Assembly (NCBI GenBank): GCA_046160625.1
Contig: JBJXGZ010000002.1
Location: forward strand, 1-64,000
Length of the DNA stretch: 64,000 nt
DNA from: M3007 sp046160625
Lineage (GTDB): Bacteria; Bacteroidota; Bacteroidia; Chitinophagales; Saprospiraceae
Direction: 5' to 3'
Shown: positions 51,791 to 60,751 of the stretch, piece after piece
How positions within the stretch are numbered: position 1 is the stretch's first letter
Layout of the letters: each line of letters begins with the position of its first letter
Made by a program: the position numbers and the translations under genes
The notes under the pieces: generated by a model
The model's input: only the letters and a program-made list of their open reading frames with translations
The model's database searches: none
What the model was told of the DNA's origin: nothing

Positions 51791-52318
51791 TGTACCAAAA
51801 TAAAGGAGAAAAAAGGCATCCTCCAGCCCAACCCTAAAGACCCGCCGCTCCGCGCCAATAAAAAGGGGATTGGAAACTGGTGGAACGACCTGCCTGGGGG
51901 ATGGGATCAATAGATCTTGCAAGTGACCAGATTTGGCTGGAAGTGCTGATGCAGACCTCTAGGGAGGAAGTTCAGGCATATTTGAATGCTCACAGGAAAC
52001 CTGGCGGGATTTGCTTCAGCCACGAGCATCTAGCATACTAAGCAGTCAAAAACGAGGAATTACACACAAGACGGTCTGTCACAGTATAAAAAATGGGCTC
52101 GGGATGAGGATGGAGATGGGATCAACAAAGGGCATTCCAACGCCATAGAGAGGTTTTGGCAGGGCTTGCGCAATTTTTTGACCTTTCAGAGGGGGCGAGT
52201 AAGCACTATTTAGACCTGTGTGTAGCCACTTACGATTGGCTGCACAATACCAAATCAGTTCAAAAGTCAACTGGGGTGCTTCTACGTGTCTCAACTGAAA
52301 AACTTACTATCATGATCT
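51791..52318 (+). pseudogene. Decayed DDE transposase (IS1595-like family)
   Basis: Three short reading-frame pieces carry a transposase in different frames. Piece 1 (51791-51912) gives LQPNPKDPPLRANKKGIGNW. Piece 2 (51901-52041) gives SDQIWLEVLMQTSREEVQAY. Piece 3 (about 52034-52318) gives KKWARDEDGDGINKGHSNAI followed by ERFWQGLRNFLTFQRG and, after a frameshift, SKHYLDLCVATYDWLHNTK. The WARDxDGDG...H.N...W.GLRNFL...RG...YL...VA..EW..N.K pattern is one I associate with IS1595-like transposases. The pieces are in order on the plus strand with at least three frameshifts or stops. No terminal inverted repeats were identified. The gene is dead. Confidence 0.75.
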
Positions 52319-52362
52319 GACTCTCTTAATTTCTTCACTTTTAACTAATTACTCTCTAAATC

Positions 52363-53223
52363 ATGAATCTAAAATTTGTTTCCTCAGCAATCTTGTTATT
52401 CTTTTTCTTAACTTATATGAGTTGTGGGAAAGAAAACGCATTTTCTAATCCCTCTTTTTCAAACGCAACTGCACATGATCGGACAACATCTTTGGAATTC
52501 GCTGCAGCAGCTGGAAGTTTACATAATTCAGGATTAGAAAATCTTAGATTAAATTTTGATTTTACCCAATCCTTTGAAAGCAATTCGGAATTAGCCGACA
52601 GTTTACTATACAATTTGTCTAATTTTTTTGAAGATACAGAAGAATTAGATTTTTCAACAAGTTATGAACAAATGGCACGAGACTCTCTTGCAGAAAGGTT
52701 TGATTCCAAAATCTTGGGAGATATTTCGAAGCACTTAGCCTATTTGAATTGGGTAAGACATACAAGTGTAATAACGTCAAATCTTTCAAATGCTGAGTTA
52801 AATTTTATTGACAGCTTAGTGGTATTTTTCTCAACAAATGTTTCAGGATTGAGTAAGTCACAAATTTGTGACTTGTCTTATAATAAAAGCCAAAGCTTAC
52901 TTTCGACTTTTAATCAAATACCATGGTCAATAGGACAAGGAACCCTCGCTATAGGAGCTCTAAATGTTTTAAAATCTACCTCCCTATACTGGGCTAGTCA
53001 TGATCGAACAGGGTTTATAGGTTTTTCAGGAGGTAGCGGATATACACCAACTCAATCTTGGACCATATTGCAAATAGATTGTCTAGGATACATAGGTGGG
53101 TGGGTATCAGCGTTAATTGATGACGCAAACGGTGGAGGAGTTACGCCGGCAGGACAAGACAGGCGGATACAACAAGGCTTTAATGCCGCAGCTTGTGCTA
53201 GTGGGGGCGCGATTCTATTTTAA
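52363..53223 (+). CDS. Hypothetical lipoprotein, AT-rich
   Basis: A 286-residue predicted lipoprotein with signal LLFFFLTYMSCGKENAF (Cys21 after MS). The rest is Ser/Asn/Phe/Leu-rich with a mostly helical middle (EELDFSTSYEQMARDSLAERF) and a Gly-rich C-terminal part (GFSGGSGYTPTQSW, NGGGVTPAGQD, ACASGGAILF). I do not recognise a family. Composition is markedly more AT-rich than the flanking housekeeping genes, and the gene follows a transposase relic, so recent acquisition is likely. A terminator (53239-53287) separates it from the next small gene. Confidence 0.65.
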   Translation: MNLKFVSSAILLFFFLTYMSCGKENAFSNPSFSNATAHDRTTSLEFAAAAGSLHNSGLENLRLNFDFTQSFESNSELADSLLYNLSNFFEDTEELDFSTSYEQMARDSLAERFDSKILGDISKHLAYLNWVRHTSVITSNLSNAELNFIDSLVVFFSTNVSGLSKSQICDLSYNKSQSLLSTFNQIPWSIGQGTLAIGALNVLKSTSLYWASHDRTGFIGFSGGSGYTPTQSWTILQIDCLGYIGGWVSALIDDANGGGVTPAGQDRRIQQGFNAAACASGGAILF

Positions 53224-53238
53224 CTTGTTTTTAATAAA

Positions 53239-53287
53239 AGGAGCGTATCATTGCCTTTTGGAATTATACGCTCCTAAATTTTTTTAA
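53239..53287 (+). terminator. Terminator between two AT-rich accessory genes
   Basis: AGGAGCGTAT (53239-53248) pairs with ATACGCTCCT (53266-53275), followed by AAATTTTTTT. The hairpin is 15 bases past the lipoprotein stop, and the next ATG is at 53289, right after the T tract. Confidence 0.75.
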
Positions 53288-53288
53288 A

Positions 53289-53483
53289 ATGAAAAAAGCA
53301 ATTAACACATTTCTCTGCGTGTTCGCTCTCTTGACGCTCAATAGTGATCTGTTCACTGCTTTGGGTTTTGAAGGATTTTACATGAGAGATTTAATCAAAT
53401 ATGTACTGTCTGCCATTTTCACATTGATTATCTTTTTTTTAATGAAGCCCCATAAGACCTTGAGCGATTCTTCCAAGTCATAA
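53289..53483 (+). CDS. Small hypothetical membrane protein (64 aa)
   Basis: A 64-residue protein with two hydrophobic segments (INTFLCVFALLTLNSDLFTAL and LIKYVLSAIFTLIIFFLM) and a short charged tail (KPHKTLSDSSKS). AT-rich like its upstream neighbour, from which it is separated by a terminator. Small two-helix proteins can be toxins, holins or simple membrane subunits; nothing here decides. No obvious antitoxin RNA was seen. Confidence 0.45.
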   Translation: MKKAINTFLCVFALLTLNSDLFTALGFEGFYMRDLIKYVLSAIFTLIIFFLMKPHKTLSDSSKS

Positions 53484-53610
53484 AGTTTGTTTACTGTTCG
53501 GTTCGCCTTCCTTAGTGTTAGCAATTTGCTGAACAAGCCGTGCGTTATGTTTTTCACTAACCAACAACGGAGTGACGGGTCACGGTTAGCTTTGTTTAAA
53601 GAACACCCGC

Positions 53611-56262
53611 TCACCGCCCAAACCCAATCCCCCGCCTCACAAACAAGTTCAACTTATCCTTGTCAAACGTAAACGAAGCCACATCGTCCAGTTTCAGCGT
53701 ATGCAGTTCCGGCTCCTCCGTAATGCGGGCAGCAGAAGCGCGGAGGTTCTGATTTTTGATGGCTTCCATCACTACCTGGCGCACGGTGCGGGCATTGCCA
53801 AAGTATTTGTCGCGGAACTGGTGCAGGAACGTCATGTACTTGCCGAGGTGCTCGCGGGCTTCTTCTTCGACCTGGTATTTCTCCTGGCGGAACATGTACA
53901 GTGCAATTTCCAGCAACTCTTCGGGCGAATAATCCTCGAAGCGCAGCACCTTGTCGAAGCGACTGGCAAGGCCTGGGTTGGCCTTGAGGAAATTGTCCAT
54001 GTTTTCCGGATAACCCGCCACAAACACAAAGAATTCGCCGCGCCGGTCTTCCATACGCTTGAGCAAGGTCTGAATGGCTTCGTCACCAAAATCGCCCTGG
54101 GTGCCGCGAGAGGCGGCTGCGCTGAGCGCATAGGCTTCGTCAATAAACAACACCCCACCGATGGATTCTTCGATGCGTTCGGCGGTTTTGATGGCCGTTT
54201 GTCCCACAAAACCCGCTACCAATCCTTGACGGTCGGTTTCAACGGTATGGCCGCGTTCGAGCACACCGAGAGATTTGTAAATTTTGGTAAGAATACGCGC
54301 CACGGTGGTTTTGCCCGTACCAGGGTTGCCGACAAATACCGTATGCAGGTAAAAACGCCCCAACACATCGCGACCACTTTCGCGGTAAAAACGCACGAGA
54401 TCCACCAGTTCGCGGATGTCGCGCTTAATGGCCTGCATACCGATAAGACTGTCGAGTTCGTGTAGCGTGGCGGCAAGGAGTTTCTCGTCCACAGGGATAT
54501 TGGGCAATGCTTTTTTGCGGAACACTTGCACTTTTTCAACGTCTTCGCGGAGCACTACTGTGAGGGCTTCGGGACTGAGGTTGCGCACGTTGGGCATTGC
54601 CATTAAGCGCAGACCGAGTTGAATCTTGGCTTTATCCACCAAATCATGCACGAAACGTGCGTTTCCAAAAGCACGGTCGCGGGAGCGGAAGGCTTCTGTA
54701 ATTATCTCATCCACAAGGTCTTTGGCTTCTTTGGCAAGGGTGACCTCCTTCTCTTTGGAGGCGTATTCCGCTATTTGGGCAAGTTCTTGCGGCAGGTAAT
54801 CGGCGAACTCGAAACTGAGTTTGAAGCGGCTACGAAGGCCGGGATTTGAATCGAGGAAAGTTTTCATCTCCTTGGGGTAACCTGCTACAATAATGGCAAG
54901 GTCGCCTGGGCCGTTGGAAAGTTCGCGTACCAAAATTTCAACCGCCTCACGCCCAAAATCCTTGCTGTCCTCGGGGCTGCGGGCAAGCGCATAAGCCTCG
55001 TCAATAAAGAGTACACCACCCCGTGCCATTTCAATTGCATCCTTGACTTTGGGGGCCGTTTGGCCAATGTATTCGCCCACTAAATCAGAGCGATCCACCT
55101 CGTGCACGTGCCCTTTGGATAGCAGACCCATCTTTTTATAAAGACGGCCCATCATTTTCGCCACAGTGGTTTTACCGGTACCGGGGTTGCCGCTAAAAAC
55201 GGAATGCACGTTGATGCCGTCTTTTTCCGCAAACCCTTTTTCTTTTCTAAGTTGCAGGAACTGAATGTATTGTGCGTGTTCGCGAACTTTCACTTTCACC
55301 TCGGCAAGTCCAATAAGTGCGTCGAGTTTTACCAGAACCTCTTCAAATGTCTCTATGTCTTCCGGCTCTGGTTCGAGGAAAACCTGCAATCCTTTTTCAG
55401 GAAGATAGACCGGGTGCGTGCCGTAATCCCAATCTTCGGCCACATCAAAAGGCATGACCGCCAGGGTTTGATCCATGAACACGACTTCGGCCGTATAGCG
55501 GTCACGGCGCCAGGACCCCTTCACATTTGACCCCCAGCCAGCGGTGATTTTCACCCCATCGTCGCCTTTTTGAACCCCGTGTAGGCGCACAACCTGTCCC
55601 TTCAGTTCGCGGGCATTGTTGTAAAATTTGATAAATACCTCACATTGCCAGGCTTTACTGAGCAAGACATTTTTGAGCATCAACTCGGCATAAACGTAGC
55701 GGGTTTCTTCGTCGTGAAAACGTTTGAGGTAGTTGCGCTCAAATTCAGGGGTATCATCATAAGGCCCCTCATACATTTTGAGCGAGGTGATTTTGCAATA
55801 TGGATTATCGCCGCGGGTGATGGGACGACCTGCATCTTCGACGTAAAAGTTTTTGGAGCCCACTTTTTCGCCTTCAATCCATGCCTCCCAGACGTATGCG
55901 CCTTTTTTCCAAAACACGCCTTCTTGTTTGTTTCCCCATCCTTCACGGATGTAGCCAATTGGGTCGAATTTGCTCACTTTGCGCTGAAAAGGCAGGATGC
56001 AGAGTTCCTTTCGCTGCTTTTTGACGGTGTAACAACGAAGTTCGACATTTACCTCCCAGTCATCAAGATCGAACTGTTTATTTTGAAACGAGAGTTCGGC
56101 GTAGATATAAGAGGTTTCCAACCGATCAAACACCTGGCGGTATTTCTTCTTGTTGTCAGCCAGCCATTCAGTGGACGAATAGACTTTTAGCTCCTTGAAC
56201 TTCCAGTTTTTGTGTTCGGGAGCGTCGTTCTGTGCAATCTGTGGGTTAGTTTCAAAATCCAT
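53611..56262 (-). CDS. Double AAA+ ATPase (CbbX/SpoVK-like) with duplicated N-terminal domain
   Basis: An 883-residue protein. Residues about 45-140 and 185-280 are two similar domains: both have ETxYxYAEL, a central Trp-x-x-x-V, GWG and a Trp-Lys/Arg element before a Phe-x-Val end. Two AAA+ domains follow. AAA1 has Walker A GNPGTGKTTVAK near residue 356 and GGVLFIDEAYALAR. AAA2 has GNPGTGKTTVARIL near residue 642 and GGVLFIDEAYALSA. Both have CbbX-type arginine and sensor regions (SRFKLSFEFADY, SRFDKVLRFEDY). CbbX-like enzymes remodel proteins such as RuBisCO; EccA and SpoVK are other relatives. No substrate is evident. Terminates near the AT-rich genes. Confidence 0.85.
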   Translation of the reverse strand: MDFETNPQIAQNDAPEHKNWKFKELKVYSSTEWLADNKKKYRQVFDRLETSYIYAELSFQNKQFDLDDWEVNVELRCYTVKKQRKELCILPFQRKVSKFDPIGYIREGWGNKQEGVFWKKGAYVWEAWIEGEKVGSKNFYVEDAGRPITRGDNPYCKITSLKMYEGPYDDTPEFERNYLKRFHDEETRYVYAELMLKNVLLSKAWQCEVFIKFYNNARELKGQVVRLHGVQKGDDGVKITAGWGSNVKGSWRRDRYTAEVVFMDQTLAVMPFDVAEDWDYGTHPVYLPEKGLQVFLEPEPEDIETFEEVLVKLDALIGLAEVKVKVREHAQYIQFLQLRKEKGFAEKDGINVHSVFSGNPGTGKTTVAKMMGRLYKKMGLLSKGHVHEVDRSDLVGEYIGQTAPKVKDAIEMARGGVLFIDEAYALARSPEDSKDFGREAVEILVRELSNGPGDLAIIVAGYPKEMKTFLDSNPGLRSRFKLSFEFADYLPQELAQIAEYASKEKEVTLAKEAKDLVDEIITEAFRSRDRAFGNARFVHDLVDKAKIQLGLRLMAMPNVRNLSPEALTVVLREDVEKVQVFRKKALPNIPVDEKLLAATLHELDSLIGMQAIKRDIRELVDLVRFYRESGRDVLGRFYLHTVFVGNPGTGKTTVARILTKIYKSLGVLERGHTVETDRQGLVAGFVGQTAIKTAERIEESIGGVLFIDEAYALSAAASRGTQGDFGDEAIQTLLKRMEDRRGEFFVFVAGYPENMDNFLKANPGLASRFDKVLRFEDYSPEELLEIALYMFRQEKYQVEEEAREHLGKYMTFLHQFRDKYFGNARTVRQVVMEAIKNQNLRASAARITEEPELHTLKLDDVASFTFDKDKLNLFVRRGIGFGR

Positions 56263-56309
56263 AGCGAGGCAAATATGCGAACTTTAGCGGAAAGAAAAAG
56301 AGGTAAGCG

Positions 56310-56317
56310 TAGATTTG
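56310..56317 (+). promoter_or_regulatory. Candidate -7 box TAGATTTG for the aminotransferase gene
   Basis: TAGATTTG matches TAnnTTTG and lies 20 bases before the ATG at 56338, which supports that start over the longer frame. The divergent AAA+ gene has a near-consensus CATATTTG box about eight bases before its own start. Confidence 0.42.
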
Positions 56318-56337
56318 CGCCTTATCAAAGACAAAAC

Positions 56338-57543
56338 ATGAGTTCCACACATTCTATGCTCTCCGAGCGCGTACAGAATCTCGCCGAATCAGAAACTCTC
56401 AAAATGGCCCGGATGGGGCGAGAACTTCGCGCACTGGGCCACGATGTAATCAGCCTGAGCCTTGGAGAACCTGATTTTGACACGCCTGACCACATCAAGG
56501 AGGCTGCCTACCAAGCCCTTAAGGATGGCTACACCAAATATACGCCTGTGGCTGGCTTGCCCGAACTGACCAAGGCTATCAGCGAAAAATTCAAACGCGA
56601 CAACAAGCTGGATTACCGCCCGGAACAAATCGTAGTGAGCAATGGTGCTAAACAGAGCATTTACAACCTTTGCCAGGCACTGCTTAATCCCGGCGACGAA
56701 GTGGTGCTGTTTTCGCCTTATTGGGTGTCTTATTTTGAAATAGTGAAACTTTCGGGCGGTGTGCCAGTGTGTGTGTACGCAGGCGTAGAACGCGATTTCA
56801 AGCCCACGCCCCAACAATTAGCCGACGCAATTTCCCCCCGCACCAAGTTTGTGCTTTTTTCCTCGCCTTGCAACCCTACGGGAACCGTTTTCACCCGCGA
56901 AGAGCTAGAGGCTTATGCCAATGTACTTGCCCTGCATGACCATGTATTGGTTGTGAGCGACGAAATTTACGAATACATCAATTTTACCCACGAGCACGTT
57001 AGCATCGGTTCCTTCCCGCAGGTAAAAGACCGCACCATAACCGTTAACGGTTTCGCAAAAGGATTTGCCATGACCGGCTGGCGGCTGGGTTATATCGGCG
57101 CACCAAAATACGTGGCTGACGCATGCGCCAAGATCCAGGGACAGGTGACCAGCGGTGCAGCTTCCTTTAGCCAAAAGGCTGGCACTGTGGCACTTATGTC
57201 TAATCTTGGTCCAACGGAGGCCATGCGCGAAGCCTTCCGCGAGCGGCGAGATATCATCCTTTCGATGATTGAAGAGATCCCCGGCATCCGCGCTAACCAT
57301 CCCGATGGGGCATTTTACATTTTCCCCGATGTGAGCAGTTATTTTGGCAAAACAGACGGCCACACAGTGATTAAAGATGCCGACGATTTTTGCGATTACG
57401 TAATGACCAGCGCATACGTTGGTCTTGTATCCGGGGCTGCCTTCGGCGACCCGAACTGTTTCCGGCTCAGTTATGCAGCCTCGGAAGAGCAGTTGCGGGA
57501 GGCCATTAGACGGATGAAAGAGGTATTGGGCAGATTGAAGTAA
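56338..57543 (+). CDS. Pyridoxal-phosphate aminotransferase class I (aspartate aminotransferase-like)
   Basis: A 401-residue fold-type I aminotransferase. Conserved elements: LGEPDFDTPDHIKEAA and YTPVAGLPELTKAI at the N-terminus, NGAKQSIYN, SPYWVSYFEIVKLSGG, the SSPCNPTGTVF segment that contacts the cofactor, VSDEIYEYINF (Asp-x-x-Tyr), and the PLP lysine in VNGFAKGFAMTGWRLGYIGA. The C-terminal arginine region is NCFRLSYAASEEQL. This is the aspartate/tyrosine/aromatic class, close to bacterial AspC-like Ib enzymes. The start at 56338 gives the normal N-terminus; the longer frame is not conserved. Confidence 0.92.
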   Translation: MSSTHSMLSERVQNLAESETLKMARMGRELRALGHDVISLSLGEPDFDTPDHIKEAAYQALKDGYTKYTPVAGLPELTKAISEKFKRDNKLDYRPEQIVVSNGAKQSIYNLCQALLNPGDEVVLFSPYWVSYFEIVKLSGGVPVCVYAGVERDFKPTPQQLADAISPRTKFVLFSSPCNPTGTVFTREELEAYANVLALHDHVLVVSDEIYEYINFTHEHVSIGSFPQVKDRTITVNGFAKGFAMTGWRLGYIGAPKYVADACAKIQGQVTSGAASFSQKAGTVALMSNLGPTEAMREAFRERRDIILSMIEEIPGIRANHPDGAFYIFPDVSSYFGKTDGHTVIKDADDFCDYVMTSAYVGLVSGAAFGDPNCFRLSYAASEEQLREAIRRMKEVLGRLK

Positions 57544-57549
57544 TTCCAA

Positions 57550-59958
57550 TTAGAAATTCGCCCGTAACGAAATAATAAAATTTCGCCCCGGCGCCACAAT
57601 CCCGGAACTATAAGGACGGTAACGCTGATCGCTCAGATTCTCAATTCCAGCACTGACGCTCCAATGGTCGGTAAACTTGTACATCGCATTGAAATTCAGC
57701 GCGTACCAGCCAGGGGAATAAGGATTCCCGCCAGGATCAATCGAATAGATTTCAGGTTTCCCCTGTTCCTCTTCCGGCAAATCCTCAAACTTCTTTTCAC
57801 CGCTATATTCGAAAGAAAATTGCAAACTGAGGTTTTGTGCAGCATAGGTCAACCTTGAAATACCAAACCATGGGGCAACATGGCGTGACGGACTGGTGGA
57901 CCCATTGTCCAGTTCTTCTGTTCCATTTTGATAGTTGAAATCGGTTGAAAAACCGAAACCTTTTCCAAATTTTGCTTCAATGCCAGCCTGAATGCCATAA
58001 ACGGTGGCCACAGCGGCGTTCTGAATGGCTTGCACTTGGCTCAAGGCACCGTCGTAAACAATGCTGTCCTGCCCATTTAAGGTGAAATCGCGACGAACCA
58101 GCGCATTTTGGAGCTTGGTATAATAACCTGTGAGGTCAATTTTTAAAACGCCACCAAAAACCTTTGCAATTCCTACATCGCCGCTAAATGCGTATTCTGC
58201 CTCCAGATCAGGATTGGGAATCACTACAGCCCCCGGCTCGGAATCGAACACCTTGCCTATATCGTCCACGTTCGGGGAGCGGAAAGCGGTAGCGCCATTG
58301 GCTGAAATCACCCAGTCTTTCGTAGGCCGGAAAACAAACCCAAGGCTTCCGGTCAATGCGCCGTTGTTCAGATTGGCTTCAACAAAAGGAAATTTGTAGA
58401 AAGTTGTGTCAAAAGTAGCATCCAGGCTAAATTGGCTAAAACGCAAACCTGCCTGTACCCTGAATTTATCAGATACCAAAAACTGGTCTGATAGATATGC
58501 GCCAAAAGAAGCCCATGTAGATTTGGGATAACGAGCAGGCCCAGTAGCGGACACTCCATTCGAAATATCCTCGTCAAACCCCGTGGAAGTGACATCGTTG
58601 TGCACAAATTCTGCACCGTAGAACAACTTGTTTTTGCGGCCGATGGACTTGTTAAAGTCCAGATTCACCGAATTTGCAACAACTTCTTCAATCCTGATAT
58701 GGCGTTCGTTATCGTTGATATTCCGGTCAATCCGGCTTTCTTCAAAGAACTGGCGTGCGGCACGTAGCGTAACCTGATCGTACAATCGATTCGACCCATT
58801 GTGGGAGATGTTCAGGTTGTTCATGTTCCATTTTTGGGGTCCGTAAGCCCATTCTCCGTAACGAGGTTGGCCATTGTTCCTGTAACGGATGTGCCGGTCG
58901 TAGCGGGAGTATTCAGAGGATTCAGAATGATGGAAACCGTATTGAAAATCCCATTTTTCATTGGGCGTGTACCGCAGTTTCTGCATCATATTGATTTGCG
59001 AATACCCGGAAGGCCGTTGGATTCGCGGATCATCGTTGGCAACCACCACGTCGGTATCGCCCTGCCGCTGCACATAAAATGGGCGCAGGTATTCCTTAGG
59101 ACCATCGCTGCCCATTTTCAGATCACCAAAATTGTTGGAACTGATGCTGCTTACCATGGCCCACTTTTTCCAGCCGACATTGATGTCAAAATGCCCTGTT
59201 TTTTCATTGTTGGCAGAGGAATAACGCATCACGGCTTTTCCAGTAATCAGCGGGGAATTGTTGAGCGAAAACTGTGGTGTAAGCGTTTGAAAACTCATCA
59301 CCCCACCAATGGCATCACTGCCGTAGATAACAGAGCTTGGGCCAAATCCCACCTCCGCTTTTTCGGTAGCAAAAGGATCAAGCGAGATAACATTTTGAAT
59401 GTTTCCGCCTCGAAAAATCGCGGTGTTCATGCGTACTCCATCAATGGTGTAAATCAGGCGATTGGTGGCAAAACCGCGAATCATCGGGCTTCCGCCGCCT
59501 TGTTGACTTTTTTGCATAAAGACATAGCCGGAATTGGCCAACATATCAGCCGCTGTCTGTGGGTTTTGCAGCGCGATGTCTTTGGGCGAAATGGAAATAA
59601 CCTTGGTTGGGATGTCCTTCGCAGCCTGGTTCCAGCGCGTGGCGGAAACGATCACTTCGTCAAAGTTGAGGGTAGATTCAAGGAGCAAAAACTCAAATTT
59701 GGTGGACTCGAGTGCTGCGTAACTCGTTTGGGCAGTTTGATATCCCAGCGCGCGGAATTCAATAATCTCCGCGCCTTTGAAAACGGTGATATCGGCCTGG
59801 CCTTTTGCATTGGTAGTTGTAAATTCCCTTGGACTTGCAGAAACAATTGAGACTGCTTCAACAGGCTGGCCGCTTTGTTGGTCTTTTATGGTGACTATCT
59901 GGGCAAAGGCAACATTTGTTGCGCCCACAAGTAGACAACAAAGTATTATTCCTTTCAT
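57550..59958 (-). CDS. TonB-dependent outer-membrane receptor
   Basis: An 802-residue receptor: signal peptide (GIILCCLLVGATNVAFAQ), a carboxypeptidase-regulatory-like domain (VTIKDQQSGQPVEAVSIV), the plug domain (AADMLANSGYVFMQKSQQGG, MIRGFATNRLIYTIDGVRM), and a long barrel. The end has FRSPNVDDIGK followed by VIPNPDLEAEYAF, resembling the FRAP/NPDL boxes of haem and siderophore receptors, and a final aromatic residue (SLRANF). Import of an iron- or metal-containing ligand is plausible, not certain. A 178-residue hypothetical gene lies directly upstream on the same strand and may be co-transcribed. Confidence 0.9.
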   Translation of the reverse strand: MKGIILCCLLVGATNVAFAQIVTIKDQQSGQPVEAVSIVSASPREFTTTNAKGQADITVFKGAEIIEFRALGYQTAQTSYAALESTKFEFLLLESTLNFDEVIVSATRWNQAAKDIPTKVISISPKDIALQNPQTAADMLANSGYVFMQKSQQGGGSPMIRGFATNRLIYTIDGVRMNTAIFRGGNIQNVISLDPFATEKAEVGFGPSSVIYGSDAIGGVMSFQTLTPQFSLNNSPLITGKAVMRYSSANNEKTGHFDINVGWKKWAMVSSISSNNFGDLKMGSDGPKEYLRPFYVQRQGDTDVVVANDDPRIQRPSGYSQINMMQKLRYTPNEKWDFQYGFHHSESSEYSRYDRHIRYRNNGQPRYGEWAYGPQKWNMNNLNISHNGSNRLYDQVTLRAARQFFEESRIDRNINDNERHIRIEEVVANSVNLDFNKSIGRKNKLFYGAEFVHNDVTSTGFDEDISNGVSATGPARYPKSTWASFGAYLSDQFLVSDKFRVQAGLRFSQFSLDATFDTTFYKFPFVEANLNNGALTGSLGFVFRPTKDWVISANGATAFRSPNVDDIGKVFDSEPGAVVIPNPDLEAEYAFSGDVGIAKVFGGVLKIDLTGYYTKLQNALVRRDFTLNGQDSIVYDGALSQVQAIQNAAVATVYGIQAGIEAKFGKGFGFSTDFNYQNGTEELDNGSTSPSRHVAPWFGISRLTYAAQNLSLQFSFEYSGEKKFEDLPEEEQGKPEIYSIDPGGNPYSPGWYALNFNAMYKFTDHWSVSAGIENLSDQRYRPYSSGIVAPGRNFIISLRANF

Positions 59959-60049
59959 TCGGATGTTATTAATTTTAGCCATTATACGGAAAATAGGAGC
60001 AGCTCGCCAAGTACATGGCAAACAAAAGAACTTAATACATTGAATGGAA

Positions 60050-60586
60050 TCAAGCTATTTCCGGCGGCGGAGATGGAGGTGGGCTGGATATAGGGTTGAG
60101 CAACAAAAGAGCCGAAGAGATTTCTTGCCTTGCCTCGATGGTAAGAACGAAAGGTGGCCAATTCGTCATTTCAAAAAAGAAGAGCGATTTGTAGAATTGC
60201 GCCAAGAGCTCTTTACCTTTTTGGTGGCCGGGGTTCTTTTCCAGGGTAATGGCGATCAGATTATTTATTCGTTGATTCAGGTCTGATTCTTCCCTATCCC
60301 AAAAACACTGAAAATAGATCGTGTCTCCTTTGGTTTCTGTGCTGACCACATCGTACATCTGGTCTTGAAACTGGAATTCTCGCCCATGTTCCCAGCGAAG
60401 CATGGTTTGGGATTCCGAGGCGGTAAATTTCAGCAAAACCAGTGCATCATCGCCCATTCCGGCAATGATTTGCCTTTTTACCACTTTTCTGACCAGCGTT
60501 TTTTGATAGTGCAGCCACCCGTAACTGACGAGCACAGGGGCTGTCAGGCAGGTTAAAAGCAAGATACAGAGGAATTGGCGGCGCAC
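60050..60586 (-). CDS. Hypothetical protein upstream of the TonB receptor
   Basis: A 178-residue protein starting with a hydrophobic segment (FLCILLLTCLTAPVLVSYGWL), likely a signal or membrane anchor. It continues with an unrecognised beta-rich region ending in a proline-rich tail (SSPPPSPPPEIA). The start codon is GTG. It lies 92 bases from the receptor gene on the same strand, and such a small secreted partner is common for TonB receptors. No known domain was seen. Confidence 0.6.
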   Translation of the reverse strand: MRRQFLCILLLTCLTAPVLVSYGWLHYQKTLVRKVVKRQIIAGMGDDALVLLKFTASESQTMLRWEHGREFQFQDQMYDVVSTETKGDTIYFQCFWDREESDLNQRINNLIAITLEKNPGHQKGKELLAQFYKSLFFFEMTNWPPFVLTIEARQEISSALLLLNPISSPPPSPPPEIA

Positions 60587-60751
60587 GAGATTGGTTTGAA
60601 CGGGCGAAGTTACATGGGGTATTTCAAAGTAAATTGCTTTCCGACCAGAATGTGGAACGCCACACCAAAGAACAAAACAGTCACTTTTAAGGATATGTCC
60701 TACCTTGTTGAAATCTTGGTTTTATGCCGTGGTTTTCTACTTTGATTCCTT

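Noticed and set aside
53701..54465. 254-codon frame opposite the AAA+ ATPase
   Set aside because: Antisense to strongly conserved Walker and sensor motifs; a codon-composition shadow.
58801..59850. 349-codon frame opposite the TonB receptor
   Set aside because: It lies inside a well-supported receptor gene on the other strand and shows no family pattern.
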